Source: an uncultured Clostridia bacterium (GTDB lineage: Bacteria > Bacillota > Clostridia > Oscillospirales > Ruminococcaceae). Taken from it: a stretch of DNA of 64,000 bases. Below are positions 19,299 to 28,511 of this stretch, piece by piece. The translations under genes and the position numbers were made by a program. Under the pieces are notes generated by a model, which did not search any database, was not told the origin of the DNA, and saw nothing but the letters and a program-made list of their open reading frames with translations. The DNA is taken from contig CANRJA010000003.1 in assembly GCA_947630825.1 (NCBI GenBank), positions 1 to 64,000 of the forward strand, written 5' to 3'. Numbering within the stretch: the first letter of the stretch is position 1; each line of letters begins with the position of its first letter.

Positions 19299-19326
19299 AA
19301 AGTGCTCAGCGCATGCCAAGCACTTT
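19299..19326 (-). terminator. Terminator of spoVM
   Basis: AAAGTGCT and AGCACTTT pair, with a T run on the minus strand. It lies 3 nt beyond the spoVM stop. Confidence 0.85.
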
Positions 19327-19329
19327 ATT

Positions 19330-19416
19330 TTAATATTCAGCACATTTATTGATCTTAAATACTTTTCTAAGTATCCCGGACAGGATCTTAGGCGGTTTGA
19401 CTAAGACAATTTTCAT
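19330..19416 (-). CDS. spoVM: Stage V sporulation protein M (short amphipathic peptide)
   Basis: A 28-aa peptide, MKIVLVKPPKILSGILRKVF plus KINKCAEY. SpoVM is a short amphipathic helix that senses the convex forespore membrane and anchors the coat through SpoIVA. The proline in the N-terminal third, the KxPKxLxGILR pattern and the length fit the family. A strong GGGAGGAG precedes the ATG at 19416. It follows rsgA-thiN exactly as in B. subtilis, and spoIVA, its partner, is encoded at 50.5 kb. The extra C-terminal residues CAEY are unusual. Confidence 0.9.
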   Translation of the reverse strand: MKIVLVKPPKILSGILRKVFKINKCAEY

Positions 19417-19474
19417 ATGTACTCTCCTCCCAATGGTAAGAATACTTTATAATATTCAGATAAGCAGTCTTTTG

Positions 19475-20098
19475 TTACAGCTTAGAAAAGCACACAAGCG
19501 CTATACCGCTTTTAAAAGAAATAAATGCGCTGTCCTTAATAATTTCGTTAGATACACCCAGCGGAAATTTATTTGTCAACACAGCATTATTAAGCGGATA
19601 TTTTACTCCCTTTTCACAAAGACCTGTCACCTCGTCTGACATTGAAAACACCGACAACGAATACCCTTTTCTTCTATTAAACTCATACTCGCCGGAGGCA
19701 AGTCCTATAATCTCATTGTTCTCATCGATTAACCTGCCAACTGCATTATGACTTACAATAAAACTAAGCGTCTGTATATTGGCAATAGTATGGTCAAGAC
19801 GTCCGCCGATTCCTCCGGCAAGTGTTATCTCCTTAGCGCCGTTATCAAGCGCATATCTTACCGCACTCATTGTATCAGTGTCGTCCTTTTCCACCTTTAG
19901 CTTGATAACTTTAACGTCATCAGGAACATATCCAAGCGAATCAAAATCGCCTATTGCTATATCAATAGCGATATCAGCGTTTTTGAGAGTTGTATATCCC
20001 TTATCCGACGCAATTATAAAATCATATTGCTTTGAAACAGAACGCAGCCACTCATTATCGCTTATTTTTCCGCCGCCGACTATCAAACACTTTTCCAT
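19475..20098 (-). CDS. thiN: Thiamine pyrophosphokinase
   Basis: A 207-aa enzyme that transfers pyrophosphate from ATP to thiamine to form thiamine diphosphate. Motifs include IASDKGYTTL, IAIGDFDSLG, KDDTDTMSAVRYA and GGIGGRLDHTIANI. The start overlaps the rsgA stop (TAATG), so they are translationally coupled. The rpe gene that usually lies between rsgA and thiN is missing. No TPP riboswitch was seen. Confidence 0.95.
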   Translation of the reverse strand: MEKCLIVGGGKISDNEWLRSVSKQYDFIIASDKGYTTLKNADIAIDIAIGDFDSLGYVPDDVKVIKLKVEKDDTDTMSAVRYALDNGAKEITLAGGIGGRLDHTIANIQTLSFIVSHNAVGRLIDENNEIIGLASGEYEFNRRKGYSLSVFSMSDEVTGLCEKGVKYPLNNAVLTNKFPLGVSNEIIKDSAFISFKSGIALVCFSKL

Positions 20099-20985
20099 TA
20101 ATGCTTATGCTCCCATTCCTTTAGTGTTTTAGCTTCCTCGAACATTTTTACATAGCTGTCATGGCGTGAATTGGAAATAATACCGCAGTTTACAGCGTCA
20201 ATAACTGCACAACCCGGTTCAGAGATATGGTTACAGTCCTGAAATCTGCATTTTCCGATAAAATCGTTAAACTCTCTAAAGCAGGAAGCAAGCTCGTCTT
20301 TGAATATTATATCATACTTTTTTGTATCAAATGAAGAAAATCCAGGTGTGTCGGCAATATATCCGCCGTCTGACAATTTAAACAGTTCGACGCATCTGGT
20401 AGTATGCTTTCCGCGTCCAAGCTTCTTGCTGACTTCCCCCGTATCCAAATTAAGACCGGGAAAAAGATTATTTATAAGACTGGATTTTCCCACTCCAGTA
20501 TTACCTGTAAATGCAGACAGCTTTCCGACAAGCAGTTTTTTTAATTCTTCGCTTCCCTTACCCGTTGTGTTATCAACGGAAAAGACCTTGACCCCTACTT
20601 TATTATAAATTGATACAAGCTCATCTTCGCTTTTTTTATCTATTTTTGTGAAAACAACCACTGGTTCAATCCCTTTATACTCAGCGATTGCGATAAACTT
20701 ATCAATAAGGAGTAAATTGGGCGAAGGCTCGCAGACAGAATTGACCAAAACCAGATAATCAAGATTAGCAAGCTGAGGTCTTATAATCAGCGACTTACGC
20801 TCAAAAACCTTGGTTATAACCGAAGTTTCACCTTCCTTGATAAGAATTTCCACCCTATCGCCGCATACGGGAGATAAATTATCATTTCTAAATGAGCCCT
20901 TTGCCTTGCATTCATATACAACATCAGAGGCTTCTACATAGTAGATGCCTCCGATAAGTTTTACAATTAATCCTTCTTTATTCAT
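20098..20985 (-). CDS. rsgA: Ribosome small subunit-dependent GTPase RsgA
   Basis: A 295-aa circularly permuted GTPase that checks 30S assembly. An N-terminal OB fold (residues about 1-65) is followed by TKID (G4), GNTGVGKSSLINNLFPG (G1) and DTPGFSSF (G3), then the zinc-binding C-terminus CRFQDCNHISEPGCAV. It directly follows the PrkC kinase gene (3 nt); in B. subtilis this GTPase (CpgA) is a PrkC substrate, which fits the pairing. Confidence 0.96.
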   Translation of the reverse strand: MNKEGLIVKLIGGIYYVEASDVVYECKAKGSFRNDNLSPVCGDRVEILIKEGETSVITKVFERKSLIIRPQLANLDYLVLVNSVCEPSPNLLLIDKFIAIAEYKGIEPVVVFTKIDKKSEDELVSIYNKVGVKVFSVDNTTGKGSEELKKLLVGKLSAFTGNTGVGKSSLINNLFPGLNLDTGEVSKKLGRGKHTTRCVELFKLSDGGYIADTPGFSSFDTKKYDIIFKDELASCFREFNDFIGKCRFQDCNHISEPGCAVIDAVNCGIISNSRHDSYVKMFEEAKTLKEWEHKH

Positions 20986-20988
20986 TTA

Positions 20989-23115
20989 TTAACCTGCATT
21001 GTTTGTAGTTGTCAGACTCCACGATGTAGCAGATTCACTTTCAGAAGTGTCTGTAGGCGTGGTAGTTTCTTTTTCAGGGGTTATAGAAGTAAACGCATCT
21101 GGGTCTGTTGAAGTTTCTGAGTAGGTGTTTTCAGCAAAGTTGACTTGATATGTCCCGAATAATTTTGAATCGCTGTCACGCTGAACTTTTATAGAAACAG
21201 TCTGTTCTCCCTGCCCTGTTACAGAAACTCTTACAGAGCTTCCTGCGACTGTTTCAGCATCACCTATTGTCTGAGTGTCTTTAAGATTTCCGTTTACATA
21301 TATCAAAAACTTATAGCTTCCCCATGCTCCAACAGGCACCGGAACATCTATACTTACAGTTTTAGACGCCGCTTTTCCGGTTGATACGCCAATAGTTATT
21401 ACAGTATCTCTATCGACATTTGTACCTTTGGAAATTGACTGAGAAACAACCTTTCCCTTATCAACCTCATCAGTATCTACCTTTTCAACCTTGAATTTTA
21501 GCTTGTTTTCTTCAAGCAATGCCTTAGCGTCATCCTCGGTTCTTCCAACAAGAGACGGAACCTTTACCTTTGTCTCTAAAGGTCCGCTGCTGACAAATAC
21601 TGTAACAGACGAGCCCTGCGGAACTTCTTCATTAGTTTCGGGATTAGTGTTTATAACTCTTCCCTCGATTACATCGTCATCATGCCGCAGGCTTTGTACA
21701 GGTACAAGTTTTAGACCTTCAAGCATAGATTTTGCCGCTTCATAGGTCTGATTTTTCAAATCAGGGATAACAGACGTCTTAGGGCCCTTTGAAACCTTGA
21801 CTTTAATCTCAGAGCCTTCCTTCTTTATCGTACCCTGAGGAATGTCCTGCTCGTAAATTATATCTTTTGCATATTCGTCGTTGAATTCAGACTCAATAAT
21901 AAATATCAGCTTTTCACCGTACTCATTTTTAGCGTCAACGATAGACTGACCAATAAAGTTAGGGATCTCTACCTTGTTTGTGTTACTTCCAAAAGCGTCT
22001 GATTTTATAACCATAAACAAAATTACTATTGCTGCAATTATAACTACTGCAACAGTAACAGCCGCTAAAATTGGAACTACGTACGAACGCTTTTTTACAG
22101 GCTCTTCACTCTCATCGTCATAATAATCAGGATAGTTATTGTAGTTTTCCGAAGGAACACTAGGGTCAACATCAATTATTTCGCTGTCATCTGAATTTTT
22201 ATCCTTTTTAACAGGATTGAAAAATATAGTTGATTCACTCGATTTTGGAGAGTCAATTTCATTCATATTTTTATAACCGAATATTACATCGGGATTGTGC
22301 TTGAATGTTTCAATATCCTTCATCATCTCAGATGCCGACTGGTATCTTCTTGAAGGGTTTCTCTCCATAGCATGATAAACTATTTCCGCTAATGGCTCAG
22401 GAATTGTGCTTATTATCTCCCTAGGATTCTTTGCAACCTCCTGCATATGCATAAGCGCAACAGCAACAGGATTTTCAGCGTCAAAAGGCTTCTTACCTGT
22501 AAGCATTTCATAAAGCATTACGCCTACTGAATATATATCGCTTTTCTCGTCTGTTATATCGCCTCTTGCCTGCTCAGGCGATATGTAATGAACAGAACCT
22601 ATCGTCTTATCTGAAAGAGTTTTACCGTCTGATCTTGAAAAACGTGCGATTCCGAAATCCATCACCTTTATAGTTCCGTCTGAAAACAGCATAATATTCT
22701 GAGGCTTTATATCTCTGTGTACAATGCCCCTGTCATGCGCATGCTGAAGGGCTCTTAGAACCTGCGTTATAAAGTGGATAGCGTCCCTCCATCTCAAAAC
22801 GCCCTGCTGTTCTATGAACTCCTTCAATGTAATACCGTCAATGTATTCCATTACAATATACTGAATCTCATCAGAAAAGCCAACATCATATATTTTAACT
22901 ATATTAGGGTGTGAAAGCACAGCTATTGCCTTGCTCTCGTTTCTAAATCTTCTTAAAAACTCTTCGTTTTCTGAAAACTCATTCTTCAGAATCTTAACGG
23001 CAACCGTTCTGTCTTCCATAATGTCGACAGCTTTATATACATCAGCCATTCCTCCGATGCCGATAAGCTCGGTTATCTCATACCTTCCGTCAAGCTTTTT
23101 TCCAATAGCGTCCAA
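20989..23115 (-). CDS. prkC: Serine/threonine protein kinase with PASTA domains (PrkC)
   Basis: A 708-aa membrane kinase that senses cell-wall fragments and controls growth, translation and germination in relatives. The cytoplasmic kinase is intact: VAVK (Lys41), HRDIKPQN (Asp133), DFG (Asp151). A single membrane segment at about 345-372 leads to three extracellular PASTA domains and an extra beta-rich tail ending in a Thr/Ser/Glu-rich stretch. It follows the stp phosphatase gene by 20 nt and precedes rsgA. Compare the catalytically degenerate PASTA protein at 42.3-44.1 kb. Confidence 0.96.
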   Translation of the reverse strand: MDAIGKKLDGRYEITELIGIGGMADVYKAVDIMEDRTVAVKILKNEFSENEEFLRRFRNESKAIAVLSHPNIVKIYDVGFSDEIQYIVMEYIDGITLKEFIEQQGVLRWRDAIHFITQVLRALQHAHDRGIVHRDIKPQNIMLFSDGTIKVMDFGIARFSRSDGKTLSDKTIGSVHYISPEQARGDITDEKSDIYSVGVMLYEMLTGKKPFDAENPVAVALMHMQEVAKNPREIISTIPEPLAEIVYHAMERNPSRRYQSASEMMKDIETFKHNPDVIFGYKNMNEIDSPKSSESTIFFNPVKKDKNSDDSEIIDVDPSVPSENYNNYPDYYDDESEEPVKKRSYVVPILAAVTVAVVIIAAIVILFMVIKSDAFGSNTNKVEIPNFIGQSIVDAKNEYGEKLIFIIESEFNDEYAKDIIYEQDIPQGTIKKEGSEIKVKVSKGPKTSVIPDLKNQTYEAAKSMLEGLKLVPVQSLRHDDDVIEGRVINTNPETNEEVPQGSSVTVFVSSGPLETKVKVPSLVGRTEDDAKALLEENKLKFKVEKVDTDEVDKGKVVSQSISKGTNVDRDTVITIGVSTGKAASKTVSIDVPVPVGAWGSYKFLIYVNGNLKDTQTIGDAETVAGSSVRVSVTGQGEQTVSIKVQRDSDSKLFGTYQVNFAENTYSETSTDPDAFTSITPEKETTTPTDTSESESATSWSLTTTNNAG

Positions 23116-23135
23116 AGCATTTTCCTCCCTTTTTC

Positions 23136-23864
23136 CTAATTCATTATAATTGCCACTGTGATGTTATCCTTACCGCCTTTATTATTTGCGTAATTTATCA
23201 AATCATTAAGCGAGCTTTCAAGTTCCTTATTATATACATAACTGTAAATAAGCTCGTCGCTGCAATAATTGGTAAGTCCATCTGAACAGATAAGAATTAT
23301 TGAATTTTCCTTCAGTTCTACTTCAAAATAATCCGGTTCCAGATCCGGTTCGGTACCGATAGCCTTTGTAATTATATGGCTCATCTCATGATTGTTTTTA
23401 TCATCTTTTTCTATTTTGCCCTGTTCATAAAGAATTTCTACTATAGTATGGTCGTTTGTTATCTGCTTAATTCCGCTTTCATCCAGCAAATAAGCCCTGC
23501 TGTCTCCCACGCTGCCGATATATGCTTTATCTTTTTTTATCAACGCTCCTACACAGGTCGTACCCATGCCCTTTTTATCTTCATCTTCTTTAGACTTCTC
23601 ATATACTAACGTATTTGCAGCCGTCAAAGATGTTAGTATAGTATTTCTTATGCTGTTGTCCTCAACGCCGCTTCGATAATTTGAAATCAGTCTGTCAAAA
23701 ACAGCGTTTGCTGCGATTTCACTGGCAAGACCGCCTGACTGAGCGCCGCCCATTCCATCGCAAACAACAGCGGCAACCGTCTCATCATCAATGATTTTAA
23801 CGCAAAACCTATCCTGATTTTCCCGTCTTGTCATACCAACGTCGCTTTTTGCAACTACAAACAA
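23136..23864 (-). CDS. stp: PP2C-family protein phosphatase (Stp/PrpC)
   Basis: A 242-aa metal-dependent Ser/Thr phosphatase that reverses PrkC phosphorylation. Motifs: TRRENQDRF, VCDGMGGAQSGGLAS, GSVGDSRAYLL and LICSDGLTNYCSDE, with the metal-binding aspartates in place. Length is normal. It lies between rlmN and prkC in the conserved block. Confidence 0.96.
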   Translation of the reverse strand: MFVVAKSDVGMTRRENQDRFCVKIIDDETVAAVVCDGMGGAQSGGLASEIAANAVFDRLISNYRSGVEDNSIRNTILTSLTAANTLVYEKSKEDEDKKGMGTTCVGALIKKDKAYIGSVGDSRAYLLDESGIKQITNDHTIVEILYEQGKIEKDDKNNHEMSHIITKAIGTEPDLEPDYFEVELKENSIILICSDGLTNYCSDELIYSYVYNKELESSLNDLINYANNKGGKDNITVAIIMN

Positions 23865-23881
23865 GTTAGTACACCTTCTTT

Positions 23882-24925
23882 CTATATCTCGTATTCACGT
23901 CTTAACTGACCGCACGCTGCGTCAATATCCGAACCAAGTGTTCTCCTCACAGTTGCGTTCACACCTAAATCTATAAGTAAATCACGAAATCTTATAGCAG
24001 ATTTCCTGCTTGATGTAAATTCACGTTCTTTTATTTTATTAACAGGTATTATATTTATATGACTTTGCATACCTTTAAAAAGCCTTGACAGTTCCTTAGC
24101 CTGCTCTTTAGAATCATTTACACCGTCAATAAGGGCATATTCAAAGGAAATGCGTCTACCAGTCTTATGTAAATAATATTTGCAGGCAGAAATAAGCTCA
24201 TTTATATTGTATTTATCATTAACAGGCATTATTTCACTTCTCTTTGCGTCAGTTGTTGCGTGAAGCGAAACAGAAAGAGTAAGCCCGTAGTTTTTGTCTG
24301 CTAAATCGTAAATTCTCGGAACAATCCCACAGGTCGAAAGCGAAACATGGCGAAGACTCATATTATTGCCGTCCTTATCGCTGAGAACATCCAAAAACTT
24401 CGTGACATTATCAAAGTTATCAAGAGGCTCGCCTATTCCCATAAGAACAATACTCGAAACCTTTATGCCAGAATCCCTCTCAGTCTCATAAAGCTGGAGA
24501 AGAATCTCCGACGGCTCAAGGTTTCTCTTAAAGCCGGCGATGGTCGACGCACAGAACCTACAGCCCATTTTACATCCCACCTGAGTGGACACACAAAGAC
24601 TGTATCCGTGATTGTATTCCATAAGCACTGTTTCAATATGATTACCATCAGGTAGCTCATATAGATATTTTACAGTATTGTCTATGTTTGACGCAAGTCT
24701 TTTTGAAATAATTAGTGATTTTATACAAAATAAATCTGATAATTTACCTCTAAACTGTGCAGATAAATTGCTCATTTTGTCGAAATTTCTGACTTTCTTT
24801 ACATGTAGCCACTGCCAGATTTGCTTTGCTCTGAACTTCTTTTCACCCAGAAGTAAAATTTCATCTTCAAGTTCAGCTTGGCTAAGAGATAATATATCAA
24901 TTTTTTCTTGATTCTTTTCAGTCAT
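23882..24925 (-). CDS. rlmN: 23S rRNA/tRNA adenine-C2 methyltransferase RlmN
   Basis: A 347-aa radical SAM enzyme that methylates A2503 of 23S rRNA and A37 of some tRNAs. The iron-sulfur motif is CKMGCRFCAS, and the N-terminal helical domain QIWQWLHVKKV is typical. The C-terminal catalytic cysteine is in DIDAACGQL. Start and length fit the family. It is followed by stp after 17 nt and preceded by rsmB. Confidence 0.96.
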   Translation of the reverse strand: MTEKNQEKIDILSLSQAELEDEILLLGEKKFRAKQIWQWLHVKKVRNFDKMSNLSAQFRGKLSDLFCIKSLIISKRLASNIDNTVKYLYELPDGNHIETVLMEYNHGYSLCVSTQVGCKMGCRFCASTIAGFKRNLEPSEILLQLYETERDSGIKVSSIVLMGIGEPLDNFDNVTKFLDVLSDKDGNNMSLRHVSLSTCGIVPRIYDLADKNYGLTLSVSLHATTDAKRSEIMPVNDKYNINELISACKYYLHKTGRRISFEYALIDGVNDSKEQAKELSRLFKGMQSHINIIPVNKIKEREFTSSRKSAIRFRDLLIDLGVNATVRRTLGSDIDAACGQLRREYEI

Positions 24926-24938
24926 TATATCTTTTATT

Positions 24939-26255
24939 TTACCTTTTCTTTATAAGTTTTGCAATAAAAAATCCGTCGCTGTTAAACATATTAGGAGTAA
25001 TAGTTATCTTATAATCACCGTCTTTAATATAAGGAAATCCATTAATGCTTCCCTTTTCAAATTCAGAATGATTTTCTAAAAACCAGTCAATAACCTCGTC
25101 ATTTTCTGCTCTTGACAAGGTACAGGTAGAATAGACCAGAACTCCGCCCTTTTTCAAATATCCGGACGACACATCAAGAATTTTTCTTTGTATGTCTTTC
25201 AGATCATCAAAGTCCTTCGGATCTTTATACTTTATCTCTGGCTTTCTTCTTATAACTCCCAGACCCGAGCATGGAACGTCGCATAAAACTCTGTCTGCCA
25301 TTTCAATTTTATCAGAGAAAGCTGTTGCGTCGTTTACTTTTGCCTCAATTATATCAATTCCCAGACGTTTAGCGCCGTCTTTAATGAGTTTTACACGCTG
25401 TTCATACAAGTCGCACGCAATCACTTTACCCTGATTATCCATAATCTCTGCAATAGTAAAAGCCTTACCTCCAGGCGCAGAACAGACATCTAAAACGATT
25501 TCATCAGGCTTTGGGTCTAAAATCTCACAGCATATCTGGCTTGATATATCCTGTATATGGAACATACCCTTTTTATAGACACTCAAACGACTTATATCTC
25601 TGACATTGAAAAGCTGAGCGCAGTTTTCGGCTTCGCTTCTAAGCTTAACCTCAACACCTGATTCAGTTATTTCATTAATTATTTCATCAGCAGGCATTTT
25701 CATAACATTCAGTCTTGCTATAACAGGCGGAGCGTCGACAGAGCTTTTGAGCATTTCAAGCGTCATATCTTCGCCGTACTCGCCAATCCATTTTTCTATA
25801 AGCCACTCTGGACACGAATATTTTACAGATAAATTACTTACCTTATCCTCAAGCTCGGGTATCTTTTTACCATCTCTTAAAAATGCTCTCAGAACGCCGT
25901 TTACATAACCGCCTATTGCCGGATTTTTACCACGTTTTGCAAGCTTTACACTCTCAAAAACTGCGGCTCTGTCAGGAACAGAGTCCATAAAGAGTATCTG
26001 ATAAACTGCCATTCTAAGGGTCTGTAAAACGTCGTTTGATAATTTCTCGGCAGATCTTTTAGAATACTTATTTATAACCGCGTCGAGCGTAATTTTCCGT
26101 TCAATCACTCCGTAAAAAAGATTGGCTGCGAATTTTTTATCCTGAGCAGAAAGCTCGCTTTTATCAAGCGCGTTATCAAGCAGTATATTAGAATACGATG
26201 AATTTTCAAAAAATGCTGTCAGCAGATCCCTGGTGAATTTTCTTGCGTTTTGCAT
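24939..26255 (-). CDS. rsmB: 16S rRNA cytosine-967-C5 methyltransferase RsmB
   Basis: A 438-aa enzyme with an N-terminal NusB-like RNA-binding domain (about 1-140) and a Rossmann methyltransferase domain. The SAM site is DVCSAPGGKAFTIAE; catalytic cysteines lie in CDVPCSGLGVIRRKPE and VYSTCTLSRAEND. Its start touches the stop of the upstream zinc protease gene at 26255. Length is normal. Confidence 0.96.
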   Translation of the reverse strand: MQNARKFTRDLLTAFFENSSYSNILLDNALDKSELSAQDKKFAANLFYGVIERKITLDAVINKYSKRSAEKLSNDVLQTLRMAVYQILFMDSVPDRAAVFESVKLAKRGKNPAIGGYVNGVLRAFLRDGKKIPELEDKVSNLSVKYSCPEWLIEKWIGEYGEDMTLEMLKSSVDAPPVIARLNVMKMPADEIINEITESGVEVKLRSEAENCAQLFNVRDISRLSVYKKGMFHIQDISSQICCEILDPKPDEIVLDVCSAPGGKAFTIAEIMDNQGKVIACDLYEQRVKLIKDGAKRLGIDIIEAKVNDATAFSDKIEMADRVLCDVPCSGLGVIRRKPEIKYKDPKDFDDLKDIQRKILDVSSGYLKKGGVLVYSTCTLSRAENDEVIDWFLENHSEFEKGSINGFPYIKDGDYKITITPNMFNSDGFFIAKLIKKR

Positions 26256-26983
26256 CAGCGTCTCCTGTTACCGCCAAACACAATAAGAACCAGTCTCAAA
26301 AGGGTTGCAATAGATGAAATCAATGCAGCAACATATGTCAATGCTGCGGCAGATAATACCTTTCTCGCCATAGGGATTTCATCGTCATACAAAATCATAT
26401 CTGTTTCAAGAGTTTTTAATGCTCTTGAACTGGCATTGAATTCAACCGGCAATGTGACCAGTTGAAAAACGGTAGCTACCGCAAACAGACAAATTCCGAT
26501 GACTGCAATGGTAAATCCTATATTGTTACCCTGAGTTACTCTATACATACTTGAAATAATAAGACCTACAATTATAAAAAGTATAGCCATTCTTGAACTG
26601 AAATTTGTAATAGGAACCATAGCAGTACGTATCTTTACAGGCGCATACCCCTCAGCGTGCTGAACAGCGTGACCGCATTCATGCGCCGCAACACCAATAG
26701 CCGCCACTGACGTGCTGTTGTCAACAGCATCGGAAAGCCTGATAGTGTTAGATTTCGGGTCATAATGGTCGGTGAGATTACCCCTGATATGCTCTATCTT
26801 AACGTCATACAATCCATTAGCGTCTAAAATCCGCCTTGCAACGTCTCGACCTGTCAACCCTCTTGCATTGCTTACCTCTGAAAATCTCTTGTATGTTGAA
26901 TTAACTTTAAACTGCGCATAAAGCGACAGCAAAAGCGGCGGAATCAATATAAGAATCGTCCAGTCGTAGTAATAAAAAAACAT
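26255..26983 (-). CDS. Membrane zinc metallopeptidase (YugP family)
   Basis: A 242-aa protein with an N-terminal membrane segment, the zinc motif AAHECGHAVQHAEGY at about residue 138, and three hydrophobic segments at the C-terminal side. The family is widespread in Firmicutes; substrates are unknown. It sits between fmt and rsmB, as in many Clostridia, and overlaps the rsmB start by one base. AGGAGG precedes the ATG. Confidence 0.92.
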   Translation of the reverse strand: MFFYYYDWTILILIPPLLLSLYAQFKVNSTYKRFSEVSNARGLTGRDVARRILDANGLYDVKIEHIRGNLTDHYDPKSNTIRLSDAVDNSTSVAAIGVAAHECGHAVQHAEGYAPVKIRTAMVPITNFSSRMAILFIIVGLIISSMYRVTQGNNIGFTIAVIGICLFAVATVFQLVTLPVEFNASSRALKTLETDMILYDDEIPMARKVLSAAALTYVAALISSIATLLRLVLIVFGGNRRR

Positions 26984-27035
26984 AGTATCCTCCTAACTGT
27001 AATACATAAGTAATAAATTATCCATTGTCAAATGC

Positions 27036-27076
27036 CAATTATCAATTATCAATTATCAATTATCAATTATCAATTG
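27036..27076. repeat. Tandem heptanucleotide repeat CAATTAT
   Basis: Five exact copies of CAATTAT (27036-27070) followed by CAATTG. The block overlaps the fmt stop codon (27070-27072) and fills half of the fmt-yugP gap. The sequence is A+T-only apart from the C, and is likely prone to slippage. Confidence 0.9.
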
Positions 27077-28005
27077 TTTAATATCGTTCCCTTTAAAACA
27101 GGCTTGCCTCTTAAATAATCCTCTGACTTCATTCTCTTAGAACCCTCTGCCTGCACTTCAACTAATCTGATACATCCATCAACACAAGCAACAGTAAAGT
27201 TCTTTTCGTCAACTACCTCGCCCGGCTCGGCATTTGGCTTTTTATCCGATACGATTTCCGAACGGTATACCTTAAGACGTTTTCCGTTTACCAAAGTCAC
27301 AGCGCAGGGCCAGTCAGACAGACCGCAAATTAGCTTGTGAACATTTCTCACAGGACGATTAAAGTCTATCTTTGATAAATCCTTAGAAAGCATAGCCGCA
27401 TAGGTTGCTTTTGAATCATCCTGCTTTATTGGCGTAACTGTTCCATTTTGCAAATCATCAATGGTTTTAAGCAAAATATCCGCACCCATTAACGACAATC
27501 TTTCAAACAATTCAGAAGCCGTTTCATTCTCACCTATTTCAGTCTTTTCAGTTAATAGTATATCTCCTGTGTCAAGACCTTCATTCATAAGCATAGTTGT
27601 CACACCGGTTTCTTTATCGTCGTTTAATACCGCCCACTGAATAGGCGCAGCGCCTCTGTATTTCGGCAGCAAAGAGCCGTGAATGTTTACACACCCGAGT
27701 CTGGGAATATCCAAAACCTCTTTAGGCAGAATTTTTCCATATGCTGCTACAACTATTATATCAGGATTTATGTCTTTTATTATCTTGATGTATTCATCAG
27801 CGTTTTTTTTAAGGCTTTCCGGCTGATAAACGGATATTCCGTTTTGCTCTGCCAAAACCTTTACAGGAGGAGACGAAAGTTTATGACCTCTCCCCTTTGG
27901 CTTATCAGGCTGAGTGAAAACAGCCGAAACTGAGTGTTCAGAATGTATAAGCGCCGTCAATGCGGGGATTGCAAAATCAGGCGTTCCCATAAAAACTATA
28001 TTCAT
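27070..28005 (-). CDS. fmt: Methionyl-tRNA formyltransferase
   Basis: A 311-aa enzyme that formylates initiator Met-tRNA using 10-formyl-THF. Recognised by VFMGTPDFA at the N-terminus, the catalytic NIHGSLLPKYRGAAPIQWA region and TGVTTMLMNEGLDTGDIL. The start overlaps the def stop by 4 nt. The stop codon falls within a heptanucleotide repeat, so length changes there would alter only the 3' trailer or last codons. Confidence 0.97.
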   Translation of the reverse strand: MNIVFMGTPDFAIPALTALIHSEHSVSAVFTQPDKPKGRGHKLSSPPVKVLAEQNGISVYQPESLKKNADEYIKIIKDINPDIIVVAAYGKILPKEVLDIPRLGCVNIHGSLLPKYRGAAPIQWAVLNDDKETGVTTMLMNEGLDTGDILLTEKTEIGENETASELFERLSLMGADILLKTIDDLQNGTVTPIKQDDSKATYAAMLSKDLSKIDFNRPVRNVHKLICGLSDWPCAVTLVNGKRLKVYRSEIVSDKKPNAEPGEVVDEKNFTVACVDGCIRLVEVQAEGSKRMKSEDYLRGKPVLKGTILNN

Positions 28006-28472
28006 TTTGAGTTTTCATCTCCGGCATCAACAAATTCTTCAACAAGGCTTGTAAACAACTTTCCCTCTAAATGGTCGCACTCGTGCTGAACACACCTTGC
28101 AAAGAGATCCTCAACCTCTTTTTCATACCATTTTCCATTTCTGTCCTGTGCCTTAAATTTTACCTTCTGAGCCCTTGTAACATAGCCCCATTCGCCCGGA
28201 CACGAAAGACAGCCCTCTACTCCATACTGAGTTCCCGATGTTTCAATTATCTCAGGGTTGATAAGCTCATACAACCCCTCTCCGACATCAATTACAACCG
28301 CTCTTCTCAGTATGCCGACCTGCGGCGCCGCAAGTCCTGCACCGTCGGCTTTTTTAAGGGTTTCCGCCATATCGTCAAGCAAGGTCCACAGTCTCTCATC
28401 GAATTTCTCAACAGGTCTGCAAACCTTCGACAACGCTTCGTCCCTTTTATTTAATATAGTTCTTATCGCCAT
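28002..28472 (-). CDS. def: Peptide deformylase
   Basis: A 156-aa metal enzyme that removes the formyl group from nascent proteins. The three family motifs are GAGLAAPQVG, EGCLSCPG and QHECDHLEG (HExxH). It overlaps fmt by 4 nt, so formylation and deformylation are coupled. It follows priA by 39 nt. Confidence 0.97.
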   Translation of the reverse strand: MAIRTILNKRDEALSKVCRPVEKFDERLWTLLDDMAETLKKADGAGLAAPQVGILRRAVVIDVGEGLYELINPEIIETSGTQYGVEGCLSCPGEWGYVTRAQKVKFKAQDRNGKWYEKEVEDLFARCVQHECDHLEGKLFTSLVEEFVDAGDENSK

Positions 28473-28511
28473 TATTTATTACCATTTGTCCTTTCTTTCA
28501 TAAAAAGATAC

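Larger units (their letters stand above)
19280..19472. repeat. 13-bp inverted repeat enclosing spoVM
   Basis: AAAGACTGCTTAT at 19280-19292 and its exact complement ATAAGCAGTCTTT at 19460-19472 enclose the complete spoVM gene with its ribosome binding site and terminator. No other function for them is evident. Confidence 0.7.

Noticed and set aside
19349-19639. 96-codon plus-strand frame over spoVM and thiN
   Set aside because: It lies antisense to spoVM and the thiN end, with no ribosome binding site and no recognised sequence.
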